Shown here: one piece after another, positions 18,444 through 27,389 of the stretch | Position numbering within the stretch: position 1 is the first letter of the stretch | Layout of the letters: the number at the start of each line of letters is the position of its first letter | Assembly (NCBI RefSeq): GCF_014841125.1 | Contig: NZ_JACYTQ010000004.1 | Location: 422,508 to 486,507, forward strand | From: Echinicola arenosa | Lineage (GTDB): Bacteria > Bacteroidota > Bacteroidia > Cytophagales > Cyclobacteriaceae | DNA length: 64,000 bases | Reading direction: 5' to 3' | The notes under the pieces: model-generated | What the model was told of the DNA's origin: nothing | Database searches by the model: none | Seen by the model: only the letters and a program-made list of their open reading frames with translations | Program-made: the position numbers and the translations under genes

Positions 18444-20216
18444 TTGAGTCTGGAAAAAGAAAATGAAAAGAGTGGAGATATTATCGACACCCAAGTGTTG
18501 AAAAAGCTCTACCAATTTGTACAACCTTATCAGGCCAGGTTTTTCTTTTTGATCTTCCTGACGATTGCCTTGGCGGCTTTGGCTCCAACGCGTCCCCTGT
18601 TTATCCAAAAGGCCATTGATGATTATGTGGCGGTTGGTGATCAAGAGGGTTTACTTCGCATCATTTATCTCTTGATAGGACTATTGGTCTTGCAGGCGGT
18701 AGTTCAATTTGCACATACTTATCTGTCAGGATGGATAGGGCAGGTGATTATCAGGGATATCCGTACCAAATTGTATCGCCATTTGCTAAAAATGCGTTTG
18801 AAGTTTTTTGACAACACACCAATTGGTCGCTTGGTGACTCGGAATATTTCTGATATCGAAACATTGTCCAACGTCTTCAGTGAGGGATTGGCGGCGATCA
18901 TAGGGGATTTGCTGCAATTGGTTACCATTTTGGGAGTAATGTTTTGGGTGGATTGGAAGCTGACTTTGGTCAGTTTGTGTACTTTGCCTTTGTTGATCAT
19001 TTCCACTTATGTTTTTAAGGAGAAGGTGAAGGTGGCCTTTAATGAAGTGAGGAATGCTGTTTCCAATTTGAACTCTTTTCTTCAAGAGCATATCACGGGG
19101 ATGAATATTGTGCAAATATTTAACCGTGAAGCCCGTGAATACCAGAAATTCAACGATATCAATACGGAGCATAAAAAGGCCCATGTAAAGTCGGTGATGT
19201 ATTATTCCATTTATTATCCTGTTGCGGAAATTATTCAAGCTATAGGGATAGGTTTGGTGGTTTGGTATGGAGCCACTGGGGTGTTTGGTTTGGATTTAAA
19301 AGTGGGGGTGCTGATCTCCTTTATCATGTATTTGCAATTGTTCTTCCGCCCAATCAGAATGTTGGCAGATCGTTTCAATACCCTTCAAATGGGAGTGGTG
19401 AGTTCGTCTAGGATCTTCAAACTACTGGAAAGTGATGAGCACATTGCGAATGAGGGAGAGCTTAAACCTGAAAAAGTTAAAGGAAATATCAAGCTTGAAA
19501 ATGTTTGGTTTGCTTATAATGATGAGGAATGGGTGCTAAAGGACATTAATTTCAAAGTGAGGCATGGTGAGACGGTGGCCTTAGTAGGTGCCACAGGAGC
19601 TGGGAAATCTTCCATCATCAATTTGATCAGCAGGTTCTATGATATCAATAAAGGTAGTATTAAGGTGGACGGCACAGATATCAAAGACTATGAGTTGGGG
19701 GTGCTTCGCAAGCACATAGGGGTGGTGCTCCAAGATGTGTTTTTGTTTTCAGATACAATTTATTTTAACATTACCCTAGGTAATCCAGACATCACCCGTG
19801 AACAGGTGATGGAAGCAGCTGAACTTGTGGGTGCTAGAAGGTTTATTGAAAGACTTCCTGGAGGACTGGATTATAATGTGATGGAAAGAGGGGCTACCCT
19901 TTCAGTGGGGCAAAGACAGTTAATCTCTTTCGTGAGGGCCATGGTGTACAATCCAGAAATCATCATTTTGGATGAAGCGACTTCCTCTGTGGATACAGAA
20001 ACAGAAGAGCTGATCCAAAGTGCTATTGATAAAATGATGAAAGGAAGGACTTCTATTGTTATTGCTCATAGGCTATCCACTATTCAAAAAGCGGATAATA
20101 TTATCGTATTGCACAAAGGGGAAATCAAAGAGATGGGGACCCACGAGACGTTGCTGGAAAAAGAAGGCTATTATGCACAGCTTCACCAGATGCAGCTCAA
20201 ATCAATGGTCAATTAA
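18444..20216 (+). CDS. ABC exporter (fused permease and ATPase), MdlB/MsbA-like
   Basis: A 590-residue half-transporter with six membrane helices in about the first 320 residues. The ATPase domain has Walker A GATGAGKS (about 381), Walker B IIILDEATSSVD and the H-loop IAHRLST. The signature reads LSVGQRQ instead of LSGGQ (about 485), with a valine replacing a glycine. No ATG precedes the conserved sequence: the frame opens at a stop (18438-18440) and the first credible start is TTG 18444. Substrate unknown; lipid or drug export is typical. Probably co-transcribed with truA. Confidence 0.85.
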   Translation: MSLEKENEKSGDIIDTQVLKKLYQFVQPYQARFFFLIFLTIALAALAPTRPLFIQKAIDDYVAVGDQEGLLRIIYLLIGLLVLQAVVQFAHTYLSGWIGQVIIRDIRTKLYRHLLKMRLKFFDNTPIGRLVTRNISDIETLSNVFSEGLAAIIGDLLQLVTILGVMFWVDWKLTLVSLCTLPLLIISTYVFKEKVKVAFNEVRNAVSNLNSFLQEHITGMNIVQIFNREAREYQKFNDINTEHKKAHVKSVMYYSIYYPVAEIIQAIGIGLVVWYGATGVFGLDLKVGVLISFIMYLQLFFRPIRMLADRFNTLQMGVVSSSRIFKLLESDEHIANEGELKPEKVKGNIKLENVWFAYNDEEWVLKDINFKVRHGETVALVGATGAGKSSIINLISRFYDINKGSIKVDGTDIKDYELGVLRKHIGVVLQDVFLFSDTIYFNITLGNPDITREQVMEAAELVGARRFIERLPGGLDYNVMERGATLSVGQRQLISFVRAMVYNPEIIILDEATSSVDTETEELIQSAIDKMMKGRTSIVIAHRLSTIQKADNIIVLHKGEIKEMGTHETLLEKEGYYAQLHQMQLKSMVN

Positions 20217-20386
20217 GGCAAAATATTCTTATGGAAATTCAGCTATTTGATAATAGCGATTAATTTTGCGCCGTTAAAGTAAAGAATCACAACAAATTTT
20301 ATAGAATCCATAGGGACTTGCTGGCATTGGGTGTCATATAGTAAATCACTATGGTTTCATCTCTCCTTTAAATTTTAAAAGAACAA

Positions 20387-20968
20387 ATGAAAAAACTATT
20401 GCTATTGATCATCTTTAGCTTGCCTGTTGTGGCATTTGCTCAAGAACAATCTATTGGTTTGAGAATAGGCGAACCATTGAGTATTACTTACAAAACTTTT
20501 ATTGAAGAAAAGATTTCCATTGAAGCCATGATTGGTCGCGGTAGTGCCAATAGTTCCACTTACTACAGAAAGGTGTTTGATAACAATAAGCCGGCACCAG
20601 GGGCCTTTTACTTAAATCATAGTGCTGGAGGTGGGGTGTCTTTGAATGGTCGGGTGGCCTATCATGAGGATATCACGGCTGAGTTTGATATTACAGAAGG
20701 TACCTTGTTGGCTTTTGGGGGAGCTGGTTTACAGCTGAGAAGTATTGGTTTGGAATATGCTTACGAGGAAGCTCCTGATGCTAACGTGGTAAGGTATGAG
20801 AGTAGAAATAACATCGACTTCGGCCCAGAAGTATTTGGTGGTGCAGAGTATTATTTTGAGGAAATGCCAATCAGTGTTTTTGCGGAACTGGGTTTGATGT
20901 TGGAAATTGCCGATCGTCCTGGGCATATTAAGTTACAAGGAGGGATTGGCGCTAGATATATTTTCTAA
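20387..20968 (+). CDS. Small outer-membrane beta-barrel-like protein
   Basis: A 193-residue exported protein. The signal peptide LLLLIIFSLPVVAFAQ is followed by alternating strands (IGLRIGEPLSITYKTF, GGGVSLNGRVAYHEDI, VFAELGLMLEIADR) and the C-terminal RYIF ending usual for outer-membrane barrels. It resembles OmpA/OmpX-type small barrels, but I recognise no specific family. A TAATTTTG element at 20261 could be its -7 box, giving a leader of about 110 nt. The next gene starts 1 nt after its stop codon. Confidence 0.55.
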   Translation: MKKLLLLIIFSLPVVAFAQEQSIGLRIGEPLSITYKTFIEEKISIEAMIGRGSANSSTYYRKVFDNNKPAPGAFYLNHSAGGGVSLNGRVAYHEDITAEFDITEGTLLAFGGAGLQLRSIGLEYAYEEAPDANVVRYESRNNIDFGPEVFGGAEYYFEEMPISVFAELGLMLEIADRPGHIKLQGGIGARYIF

Positions 20969-20969
20969 G

Positions 20970-21488
20970 ATGAAAATTGCGGCCATTATTGTGGGAGTCA
21001 TTGCTTTGCTTGGCTTTGGGGCTTTTGTCTATTTGGGCGGTTTTGAGGAAATTCCATTTAGGGTGGAAGAAGTGGGTGATGTTCGGCTTTATGGTTTGAC
21101 TTATAGAGGGACCCCACAAGATGAAGGGCTTAAGCAAACCTTTGAAAAGGTGGAAGGGTTGAAACAGTCAAATCCCTCGGCTGTATTGCATACCATTTAT
21201 ATGATCGAGCCGGCAGGGAAGTTGGATACTATGCAAGTTTTTGTAGGTCTGGACCGTTTGGAGAATAGCGATGGCGGTAATTGGGAGGAAAAGGTTATCT
21301 TCGTAAAGTCAGCTGTTGTAGCGGATCTAAAATTCAATAAACTGGTGATGCCCAGACCTGCAAAGGTGAAAGATGGAATCAAGGGATTTGCAAAGGAAGA
21401 AGGCTTGGCATTGCAAGGTATTTATATTGATAGGTTGATAGCAGAGGACCATGTTCAGGTCATTGCGCCAATCAAATCCGGAAATTAA
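20970..21488 (+). CDS. Membrane-anchored GyrI-like small-molecule-binding protein (tentative)
   Basis: A protein of about 172 residues. One N-terminal membrane helix (IAAIIVGVIALLGFGAFVYLG) is followed by a soluble domain of about 145 residues. This has two repeats of the pattern seen in GyrI-like/AraC effector-binding folds (EEVGDVRLYGLTYRGTP ... VIAPIK). Start at ATG 20970 (MKIAAII); an in-frame extension to 20907 would overlap the preceding gene. The family call rests on overall pattern only. It directly follows the barrel gene, so the two are likely co-expressed. Confidence 0.45.
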   Translation: MKIAAIIVGVIALLGFGAFVYLGGFEEIPFRVEEVGDVRLYGLTYRGTPQDEGLKQTFEKVEGLKQSNPSAVLHTIYMIEPAGKLDTMQVFVGLDRLENSDGGNWEEKVIFVKSAVVADLKFNKLVMPRPAKVKDGIKGFAKEEGLALQGIYIDRLIAEDHVQVIAPIKSGN

Positions 21489-21608
21489 AGATTTTGTGAA
21501 AACTGGTACGGTTTTAGTAAAACAAACGAAAAGGTTATTTATAAAGAAAGAAACATAATTTCTAAAAAACCGTCTAGAGAAAATAATGTAATACTAAACT
21601 CCCCTATT

Positions 21609-22127
21609 ATGAAAAAACTATTTTTGATTTTATTCGTGGCCACAGGAATCATCATGCAAGCATGTGAAGGGCCAGAAGGACCTCCAGGTGAACCGGGGAT
21701 AAATATTGTTGGTGAGGCTTACGAGGTTGAAGTTAGTTTTAATGCCGAGAATAATTATATCGAGTTTTTTGATTTCACAGAGCCACTTGTTGAAGGAGAT
21801 GCAGTATTGGTTTATATGTATGAAGCTTCACCAGTAGATTCAGAGGCGTTTGCATGGAGACTTTTGCCTCAAACCTTTTACTTTGAAAATGGAATTTTGG
21901 TTTATAATTTTGATTATACACCAGTTGACTTCAGTATTTTCTTGGATAACTCTCCTATAGATTTTGCACAATTAGACTCTTACTGGACAGACAATCTGTT
22001 GTTCAGGGTAGTGGTTTTGCCGGCAGATTTAGTCAGCTCAAGTGCAAGAATGGATTTCTATGACTATGAAGCAACTATGAAATATCTTGATATTGAGGAA
22101 GGGGATTTTATTAGACTGACTAGATAA
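21609..22127 (+). CDS. Lipoprotein with a collagen-like Gly-X-Y segment
   Basis: A 172-residue lipoprotein. A signal peptide ends in the lipobox IIMQAC, directly followed by three Gly-X-Y triplets (GPEGPPGEPG) and a compact acidic domain of about 140 residues rich in Phe, Tyr and Asp. Short collagen-like linkers just after the lipid anchor are, as far as I recall, a recurrent feature of Bacteroidota surface lipoproteins. The domain itself is unrecognised. The gene stands alone and ends at a terminator. Confidence 0.65.
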   Translation: MKKLFLILFVATGIIMQACEGPEGPPGEPGINIVGEAYEVEVSFNAENNYIEFFDFTEPLVEGDAVLVYMYEASPVDSEAFAWRLLPQTFYFENGILVYNFDYTPVDFSIFLDNSPIDFAQLDSYWTDNLLFRVVVLPADLVSSSARMDFYDYEATMKYLDIEEGDFIRLTR

Positions 22128-22145
22128 ATATCCTAAAGGAATTTA

Positions 22146-22185
22146 AAAGCCACCAAAGATCTTTTGGTGGCTTTATTGTTTTTTA
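22146..22185 (+). terminator. Intrinsic terminator after the collagen-like lipoprotein
   Basis: A 12-bp stem (22146-22157 with 22163-22174, core GCCACC/GGTGGC), a 5-base loop, then a T-rich tail (TTATTGTTTTTT). Confidence 0.87.
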
Positions 22186-22251
22186 GAAGTCCATGAATGG
22201 AAAGCTAAGTCCATTTAAGTTTGATGGTTCGTATTATTTATTGTAATCAAC

Positions 22252-22259
22252 TATCTTTG
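22252..22259 (+). promoter_or_regulatory. -7 promoter element of hemE
   Basis: TATCTTTG, an exact match to the Bacteroidota -7 element, 5 bases before the hemE ATG. The transcript would be nearly leaderless. The only upstream TTTG (22220) is 28 bases away, outside normal spacing. Confidence 0.5.
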
Positions 22260-22263
22260 TGCC

Positions 22264-23313
22264 ATGCAATTTAAAAATGACTTGATATTGAGGGCTGCCC
22301 GTGGGGAGCAAGTGGAAAGAACACCTGTTTGGTTGATGAGGCAGGCAGGAAGGATTTTACCCGAATACCGGGAAGTGCGGAATAGCGTTAGCGGATTTAT
22401 AGAATTGGCACAAACCCCAGAGCTGGCGGCTGAAGTTACCATACAGCCTGTGGACCTCTTAGGGGTGGATGCAGCTATTATTTTCTCGGATATCTTGGTG
22501 ATTCCGGAGGCAATGGGCTTGCCTTATGAAATGATAGAAAAGAGAGGACCAAAATTTCCTAATACCGTGTCCTCTGCCGCAGATTTAAAGAAGTTGAGAA
22601 TTGCAAATGGGGTGGATGATTTAAGTTATGTGATCGATGCCATCAAAATCACCAAGAAGGCCTTGAATGGCCGCGTGCCACTGATTGGTTTTGCTGGAGC
22701 TCCTTGGACCATTTTTGCCTATATGGTAGAAGGCTCAGGAAGTAAGACTTTCTCTAAGTCCAGGGCCATGCTTTATCAAAACCCAGATTTGGCTGAAACG
22801 CTATTGGATATGATCACCAAGTCCACCATTAATTACCTGAAAGCTCAAATTGCAGCTGGGGCAGATATGGTGCAGATATTTGACAGTTGGGCAGGGATAT
22901 TGCCTCCTGATCATTATAAAAAGTATTCTTTGAAATATATTTCCACAATTTGCGATGCCATCACCGAGGTGCCGGTAACTGTTTTTGCCAAAGGAGCATT
23001 CTTTGCAAGGGAAGAAATGGCCCAACTCAATTGTGAAACTATTGGCTTGGATTGGAACATGGGCATTGCAGAGTCGAGGAAGCTTATCGGAGCGGGAAAG
23101 ACGTTGCAAGGTAACCTAGATCCTGCGGCCTTATATGGTTCAGCAGCTGAGGTAGAAGCAGCAACCAAAAGAATGCTGGATCAGTTTGGGACGGGAAGGC
23201 ACATTGCCAACTTGGGGCATGGTGTTTACCCTGATATTGATCCTGAAAAGGTAAAAGTCTTTATCAATACTGTAAAGGAATACAGTTCTCAACTGAGAGC
23301 GGAAACAGTATAA
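22264..23313 (+). CDS. hemE: Uroporphyrinogen decarboxylase
   Basis: A 349-residue cytosolic enzyme that removes four carboxyl groups from uroporphyrinogen III to give coproporphyrinogen III in haem synthesis. Diagnostic motifs are the N-terminal [56 protein letters not shown] and the C-terminal [20 protein letters not shown]. Length is normal. It is monocistronic, with its own -7 element and a terminator directly after it. Confidence 0.97.
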   Translation: MQFKNDLILRAARGEQVERTPVWLMRQAGRILPEYREVRNSVSGFIELAQTPELAAEVTIQPVDLLGVDAAIIFSDILVIPEAMGLPYEMIEKRGPKFPNTVSSAADLKKLRIANGVDDLSYVIDAIKITKKALNGRVPLIGFAGAPWTIFAYMVEGSGSKTFSKSRAMLYQNPDLAETLLDMITKSTINYLKAQIAAGADMVQIFDSWAGILPPDHYKKYSLKYISTICDAITEVPVTVFAKGAFFAREEMAQLNCETIGLDWNMGIAESRKLIGAGKTLQGNLDPAALYGSAAEVEAATKRMLDQFGTGRHIANLGHGVYPDIDPEKVKVFINTVKEYSSQLRAETV

Positions 23314-23342
23314 AGTATAATAGAAGTTTGAATTCGGCTTAC

Positions 23343-23375
23343 AAACCTCCATCTGTTCAGGTGGAGGTTTTATTT
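23343..23375. terminator. Bidirectional terminator between hemE and the MOSC gene
   Basis: A 9-bp stem AAACCTCCA/TGGAGGTTT (23343-23351 with 23362-23370) with inner CTG/CAG pairing, followed by TTTTATTTTATAA on the plus strand. The T tract runs into the end of the minus-strand MOSC gene, so convergent transcripts share it. Confidence 0.8.
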
Positions 23376-24164
23376 TATAATGATTTTGTCCCCTATTTTA
23401 ACTACTCCATGATCTAGGGATATTAGGTTCTGTCCGAAAAGTACTTTTTTGTCCTTTAATCGGTAAGTCGCCAACGTTCTGAGCGGTTCTTTTCCTTTGG
23501 TCCCGGTATTCTGATCCACGGTAGTGAGGACACATCTGGCACATGGCTTGGTTACTTTAAAACGAGTTTCTCCAATAATGATTTCATTCCAAGAGTCTTC
23601 CTCAAACGCTTTCCCACCAGAAAATACGATGTTGGGTCGGAAGCGCTCCATGGGGACAGGCGTATCCAATTTTTGATTGAGGTCATCCAAGGAACTTTGA
23701 CCAATCAATAGGTAGGGCATAGCATCCGCAAAACTTACCGTTTCCCCATTTGTCGAATATTTTTCTTCGACGTTACGGACCGTGCTTTCTGGCATAAAAA
23801 CCAACTTACAATTTACTTTGAGGATTTTAGAAAACCATTGGTTGGCTCTAGAACTGACAATTTGGCCTTTGAGAGAGTCGTCCCAAACATTAACGGGTAT
23901 AAATTCATCAGTTTCTGGAACAAAAGGGATTTCAAGGTTTAGTTCTGCCCGATGTTTATGCTGTACCATTAAACCCTCTTCCTGTAGACTTACTTGGAGC
24001 AAAGCCATATGGTGAAGCGTACGTTGCGTTAGGAATTTGCCTGATTCATCGACCAGCATCCATCTTCTGTCCCACCTAAAGCCCTTGGTTAGTACTTGAG
24101 CTTTCTCTACCCGGATACCACCAAGCGACTTGATTGGGTAGATATAGATATCTTGAATTTTCAT
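23370..24164 (-). CDS. MOSC domain protein with N-terminal beta-barrel domain
   Basis: A 264-residue protein. MOSC N-terminal domain: DIYIYPIKSLGGIRVEKAQV, GFRWDRRWMLVDESGKFLTQR. MOSC domain: MERFRPNIVFSGGKAFEEDSW, then the conserved cysteines in KPCARCVLTTVDQNTG. In molybdenum-cofactor biology, MOSC domains carry sulfur to Mo enzymes or act in N-hydroxylated-substrate reduction (mARC-like). No molybdopterin genes lie nearby, so the partner is unknown. Convergent with hemE. Confidence 0.82.
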   Translation of the reverse strand: MKIQDIYIYPIKSLGGIRVEKAQVLTKGFRWDRRWMLVDESGKFLTQRTLHHMALLQVSLQEEGLMVQHKHRAELNLEIPFVPETDEFIPVNVWDDSLKGQIVSSRANQWFSKILKVNCKLVFMPESTVRNVEEKYSTNGETVSFADAMPYLLIGQSSLDDLNQKLDTPVPMERFRPNIVFSGGKAFEEDSWNEIIIGETRFKVTKPCARCVLTTVDQNTGTKGKEPLRTLATYRLKDKKVLFGQNLISLDHGVVKIGDKIIIK

Positions 24165-24211
24165 AGCTGACTTTTGATCAACTAAATTAAGAGGATTGTC
24201 AGAAAAAAATA

Positions 24212-24442
24212 TTAATAGTGAAGAAGTTCTTTGGGTTTGTTTGGTTGATCTGGGAGGAGTTTCAAGATGATTTTATCAGAAGGAAACTTAAAATCTTTTG
24301 CTTTAAGGGTTGAATCCGACTGTGAAATATTACTTGACTTTTGTGGCTTTTCATCCATTTCCGAAATAATGAAAGATACCAAAAGGCCTATCAAAAAGAC
24401 CAAGGCCCATCGTGCGCGTTCATCTTTACGGGAAATTTTCAT
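24212..24442 (-). CDS. Small single-pass membrane protein, unknown
   Basis: A 76-residue reading frame: a basic N-terminus (MKISRKDERAR), one membrane helix (WALVFLIGLLVSFIISEM), then a Lys/Ser-rich tail. Positive-inside topology and start position look natural, but there is no recognised family and it may not be a true gene. It lies 47 nt upstream of the MOSC gene on the same strand. Confidence 0.45.
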   Translation of the reverse strand: MKISRKDERARWALVFLIGLLVSFIISEMDEKPQKSSNISQSDSTLKAKDFKFPSDKIILKLLPDQPNKPKELLHY

Positions 24443-24760
24443 TGACTGTATTGGTGTGATTTACTTGTTTTAATAGTTTAATTCTGAAAAATGCTATTGT
24501 GGTAGCATGCCTAATTGCTGATCATAACCAGTCCAAAAACTGATGCTTCATACTCTTTAGATGCGTTTGAGGACCAAAAGGTTGCATGAAGTACATCAAA
24601 AAATGAAGATTTTAATAATAAATGTGACTAATCCTCTGATTAAAGTGACGGAGAAAATAATTGAGGTTTCTATATTTTAAATAGGGATTGACAAAATAAC
24701 ATTCTTAGAAAGTAATAGTAAAATAAGTTTGACAGACTTTTGTACCGATCAGAAAGTTAT
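24443..24760. other. Gene-free stretch upstream of dnaK
   Basis: No gene is visible. AT-rich, with a TGACA word at 24730-24734 near its end. The regulatory signals of dnaK are listed separately. Confidence 0.5.
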
Positions 24761-24824
24761 GTGTCATAAATGCTGACAATCTGACACAGAAAGTTTCTGA
24801 AATAGGCTTGGCACATGAGTTGTT
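24761..24824 (+). promoter_or_regulatory. Sigma-54-like promoter and TGTCA/TGACA repeats before dnaK
   Basis: TGGCAC (24809-24814), five bases, then TTGTT (24820-24824). GG and the second dinucleotide are separated by exactly 10 bases as in -24/-12 promoters, but the -12 GC reads GT. Upstream are an inverted repeat GTGTCA (24761-24766)/TGACAC (24782-24787) and another TGACA at 24774. No CIRCE element is present. I infer heat-shock or stress control; the sigma factor is not proven. Confidence 0.4.
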
Positions 24825-24880
24825 AAATATGATTTCGAGTAACAGATAGAATAACAGCAATAAAGAAATATAATAAAGTT

Positions 24881-26812
24881 ATGGGAAAAATTATTGGTAT
24901 AGACTTGGGAACCACTAACTCCTGCGTTGCCGTAATGGAAGGTAATGAGCCAGTGGTGATCCAGAACAGTGAGGGAAGAAGAACTACCCCTTCTATTGTG
25001 GCATTTTTGGACAATGGAAATGGAGAAAGAAAGGTAGGGGATCCAGCAAAGAGACAAGCAATCACTAACCCGGCCAATACCATTTCATCCGTGAAAAGGT
25101 TTATGGGTAAAAAATTCTCTGAGGTTTCTGATGAGAAGAAACATGCCTCTTATAAAGTTGAAAAAGGTTCTAATGATACTGTAGCTGTGAAAATCGGAGA
25201 CAGATCATATACACCTCAAGAGATTTCAGCGATGATCCTTCAGAAGATGAAGTCGACTGCTGAGGATTTCCTGGGACAAGAAGTAACAGAGGCGGTCATT
25301 ACTGTTCCTGCTTACTTTAATGATGCAGAACGTCACGCCACTAAGGAAGCTGGTCAAATTGCAGGTTTGGATGTGAAAAGAATCATCAACGAACCTACAG
25401 CAGCAGCCTTGGCCTATGGTATGGACAAGAAGGATAGAGATATGAAAATAGCAGTGTATGACCTTGGTGGTGGTACATTTGATATTTCTATCCTAGAATT
25501 GGGTGATGGTGTATTCGAAGTGAAGTCTACTAACGGTGATGTTCACCTTGGTGGAGATGACTTTGACCAGGTGATCATTGATTGGTTGGCCGCAGAGTTC
25601 AAATCTGAAGAAGATATCGACTTGAAGCAAGATCCGATGGCACTTCAGCGCTTGAAGGAAGCTGCTGAGAAAGCTAAGATTGAGCTTTCAAGTTCATCTA
25701 CTACTGAGATCAATCTTCCTTATATCACTGCGACCCAAACAGGTCCTAAGCACTTGGTAAGAAACCTTTCTAGAGCCAAATTCGAGCAACTGTCTGAGAC
25801 ATTGGTGAAGCGTTCTATGGAGCCTTGCAAGAAAGCCTTGTCTGATGCAGGCATGTCTCCTTCAGAAATTGACGAAGTAATCTTGGTAGGTGGTTCTACA
25901 AGGATCCCTAAAATTCAGGAAGAAGTAGAAAAGTTCTTCGGTAAGAAGCCGTCTAAAGGTGTGAATCCTGATGAGGTAGTAGCCATTGGTGCTGCCATCC
26001 AAGGTGGTGTATTGACTGGTGAAGTGAAAGATGTATTGTTGCTAGATGTGACACCGCTTTCTTTAGGTATCGAAACCATGGGTGGAGTATTCACCAAATT
26101 GATCGAAGCCAACACTACCATTCCATCCAAGAAGTCTGAGACTTTCTCTACCGCAGCTGACAACCAACCTGCAGTGGATATCCATGTACTTCAAGGTGAA
26201 AGACCTTTGTCCAAGGATAACAGAAGTATTGGTAGATTCCAATTGAGCGACATTCCGCCAGCACCAAGAGGTGTACCTCAAATCGAAGTAACTTTTGATA
26301 TTGATGCGAACGGTATCCTTCACGTATCTGCCAAGGACAAGGGAACAGGTAAAGAGCAGAAAATTAAAATAGAAGCTTCTTCAGGACTTTCTGATGAGGA
26401 AATCGAAAGAATGAAAAAAGAGGCTGAAGCTAACGCTGCTTCTGATAAGGAGGAAAAAGAAAAAATCGAAAAGCTTAACCAAGCTGACAGTTTGATCTTC
26501 CAAACTGAGAAGCAGTTAAAAGAATTCGGTGATAAGCTTTCTGATGGAAATAAAACCAATATCAATGGAGCATTGGAGAAGTTGAAATCAGCTCATCAAG
26601 CCCAGGATTTGACTGCCATCACTCCTGCTATTGAAGAACTCAACAAAGCGTGGGAAGCTGCTTCTACAGAAATGTACAATGCTACTCAGGGAACTGGTGC
26701 TGAAGGTGCTGCTGGCGCGGGAGCTGGTGCTTCTGCTGAGGCAGGTGCGGATGCTGGAGACAGTGTTTCTGATGTAGATTATGAAGAGGTAAACGAAGAA
26801 GATAAAAAATAA
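24881..26812 (+). CDS. dnaK: Chaperone DnaK (Hsp70)
   Basis: A 643-residue Hsp70. The ATPase domain starts [20 protein letters not shown] and includes [28 protein letters not shown] and [13 protein letters not shown]. The interdomain linker is [12 protein letters not shown]. The substrate-binding domain has the [25 protein letters not shown] stretch ([16 protein letters not shown]). The C-terminal tail is low-complexity Gly/Ala followed by [17 protein letters not shown], close to the classical EEVD-like acidic end. It folds new and stressed proteins with DnaJ and GrpE, neither of which is in this window. It is followed by a terminator. Confidence 0.98.
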   Translation: MGKIIGIDLGTTNSCVAVMEGNEPVVIQNSEGRRTTPSIVAFLDNGNGERKVGDPAKRQAITNPANTISSVKRFMGKKFSEVSDEKKHASYKVEKGSNDTVAVKIGDRSYTPQEISAMILQKMKSTAEDFLGQEVTEAVITVPAYFNDAERHATKEAGQIAGLDVKRIINEPTAAALAYGMDKKDRDMKIAVYDLGGGTFDISILELGDGVFEVKSTNGDVHLGGDDFDQVIIDWLAAEFKSEEDIDLKQDPMALQRLKEAAEKAKIELSSSSTTEINLPYITATQTGPKHLVRNLSRAKFEQLSETLVKRSMEPCKKALSDAGMSPSEIDEVILVGGSTRIPKIQEEVEKFFGKKPSKGVNPDEVVAIGAAIQGGVLTGEVKDVLLLDVTPLSLGIETMGGVFTKLIEANTTIPSKKSETFSTAADNQPAVDIHVLQGERPLSKDNRSIGRFQLSDIPPAPRGVPQIEVTFDIDANGILHVSAKDKGTGKEQKIKIEASSGLSDEEIERMKKEAEANAASDKEEKEKIEKLNQADSLIFQTEKQLKEFGDKLSDGNKTNINGALEKLKSAHQAQDLTAITPAIEELNKAWEAASTEMYNATQGTGAEGAAGAGAGASAEAGADAGDSVSDVDYEEVNEEDKK

Positions 26813-26833
26813 TTTTCTTCGAGATCAATAAGT

Positions 26834-26870
26834 AAAAAGCATCTCGTGTATTCGGGGTGCTTTTTGTTTT
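26834..26870 (+). terminator. Intrinsic terminator after dnaK
   Basis: A 13-bp stem (26834-26846 with 26853-26865, AAAAAGCA/TGCTTTTT at the base, two G-T pairs), loop of 6, then TTTTTGTTTTT. Confidence 0.85.
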
Positions 26871-26889
26871 TAATTCAAGTGAACTAACA

Positions 26890-27264
26890 ATGCGGTTGAC
26901 GGAAGACAATAAGCTTAAAAAGCTGGTAGTAGTAGGTGATCGGGTATTGATCAAACCTAAAAAGGCCACCGAGAAGACCTCAAGTGGTCTTTACCTCCCT
27001 CCTGGTGTCCAGGAAAAGGAAAAGGTACAGCAAGGCTATATCATAAAGGCCGGTCCAGGTTATCCCATTCCCATGCATGTGGAGGAAGATGAGCCTTGGA
27101 AAGAAAAGGAAGAGAACATTCGGTATGTGCCGCTCCAAGCGAAAGAAGGTGATTTAGCCATTTTCTTATTGAATGGAGCTCATGAAGTAATTTATGAGGG
27201 AGAGAAATTCTACATTGTCTCTCAAAATGCCATTTTGATGCTGGAAAGAGAAGAGGAGCTTTAA
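26890..27264 (+). CDS. GroES-like (Cpn10 fold) protein, divergent
   Basis: A protein of about 124 residues with the Cpn10 beginning (LVVVGDRVLIKPKKA), a loop TSSGLYLPPGVQEKEKVQQG at the mobile-loop position, and the barrel end EGEKFYIVSQNAILMLERE. It is longer than canonical GroES (about 95) owing to an insert (MHVEEDEPWKEKEENIRYVP). No groEL follows. I start it at ATG 26890; an earlier in-frame start at 26857 would overlap the dnaK terminator. It may serve as a variant co-chaperonin, which is inference. Confidence 0.8.
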   Translation: MRLTEDNKLKKLVVVGDRVLIKPKKATEKTSSGLYLPPGVQEKEKVQQGYIIKAGPGYPIPMHVEEDEPWKEKEENIRYVPLQAKEGDLAIFLLNGAHEVIYEGEKFYIVSQNAILMLEREEEL

Positions 27265-27389
27265 TAGCTCCTTTTTTTGCGCCTACTTTCGAAAAAGGCA
27301 TAGCTATAATTGGATTTTAGCCGAACCTAAATTGGTTTAGGCGTTCATTTTTTTTAACTTATCCAATGTATTTTTAATGATGACTTCCT

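Noticed and set aside
24443..24880. CIRCE heat-shock element before dnaK
   Set aside because: The TTAGCACTC-N9-GAGTGCTAA inverted repeat is absent.
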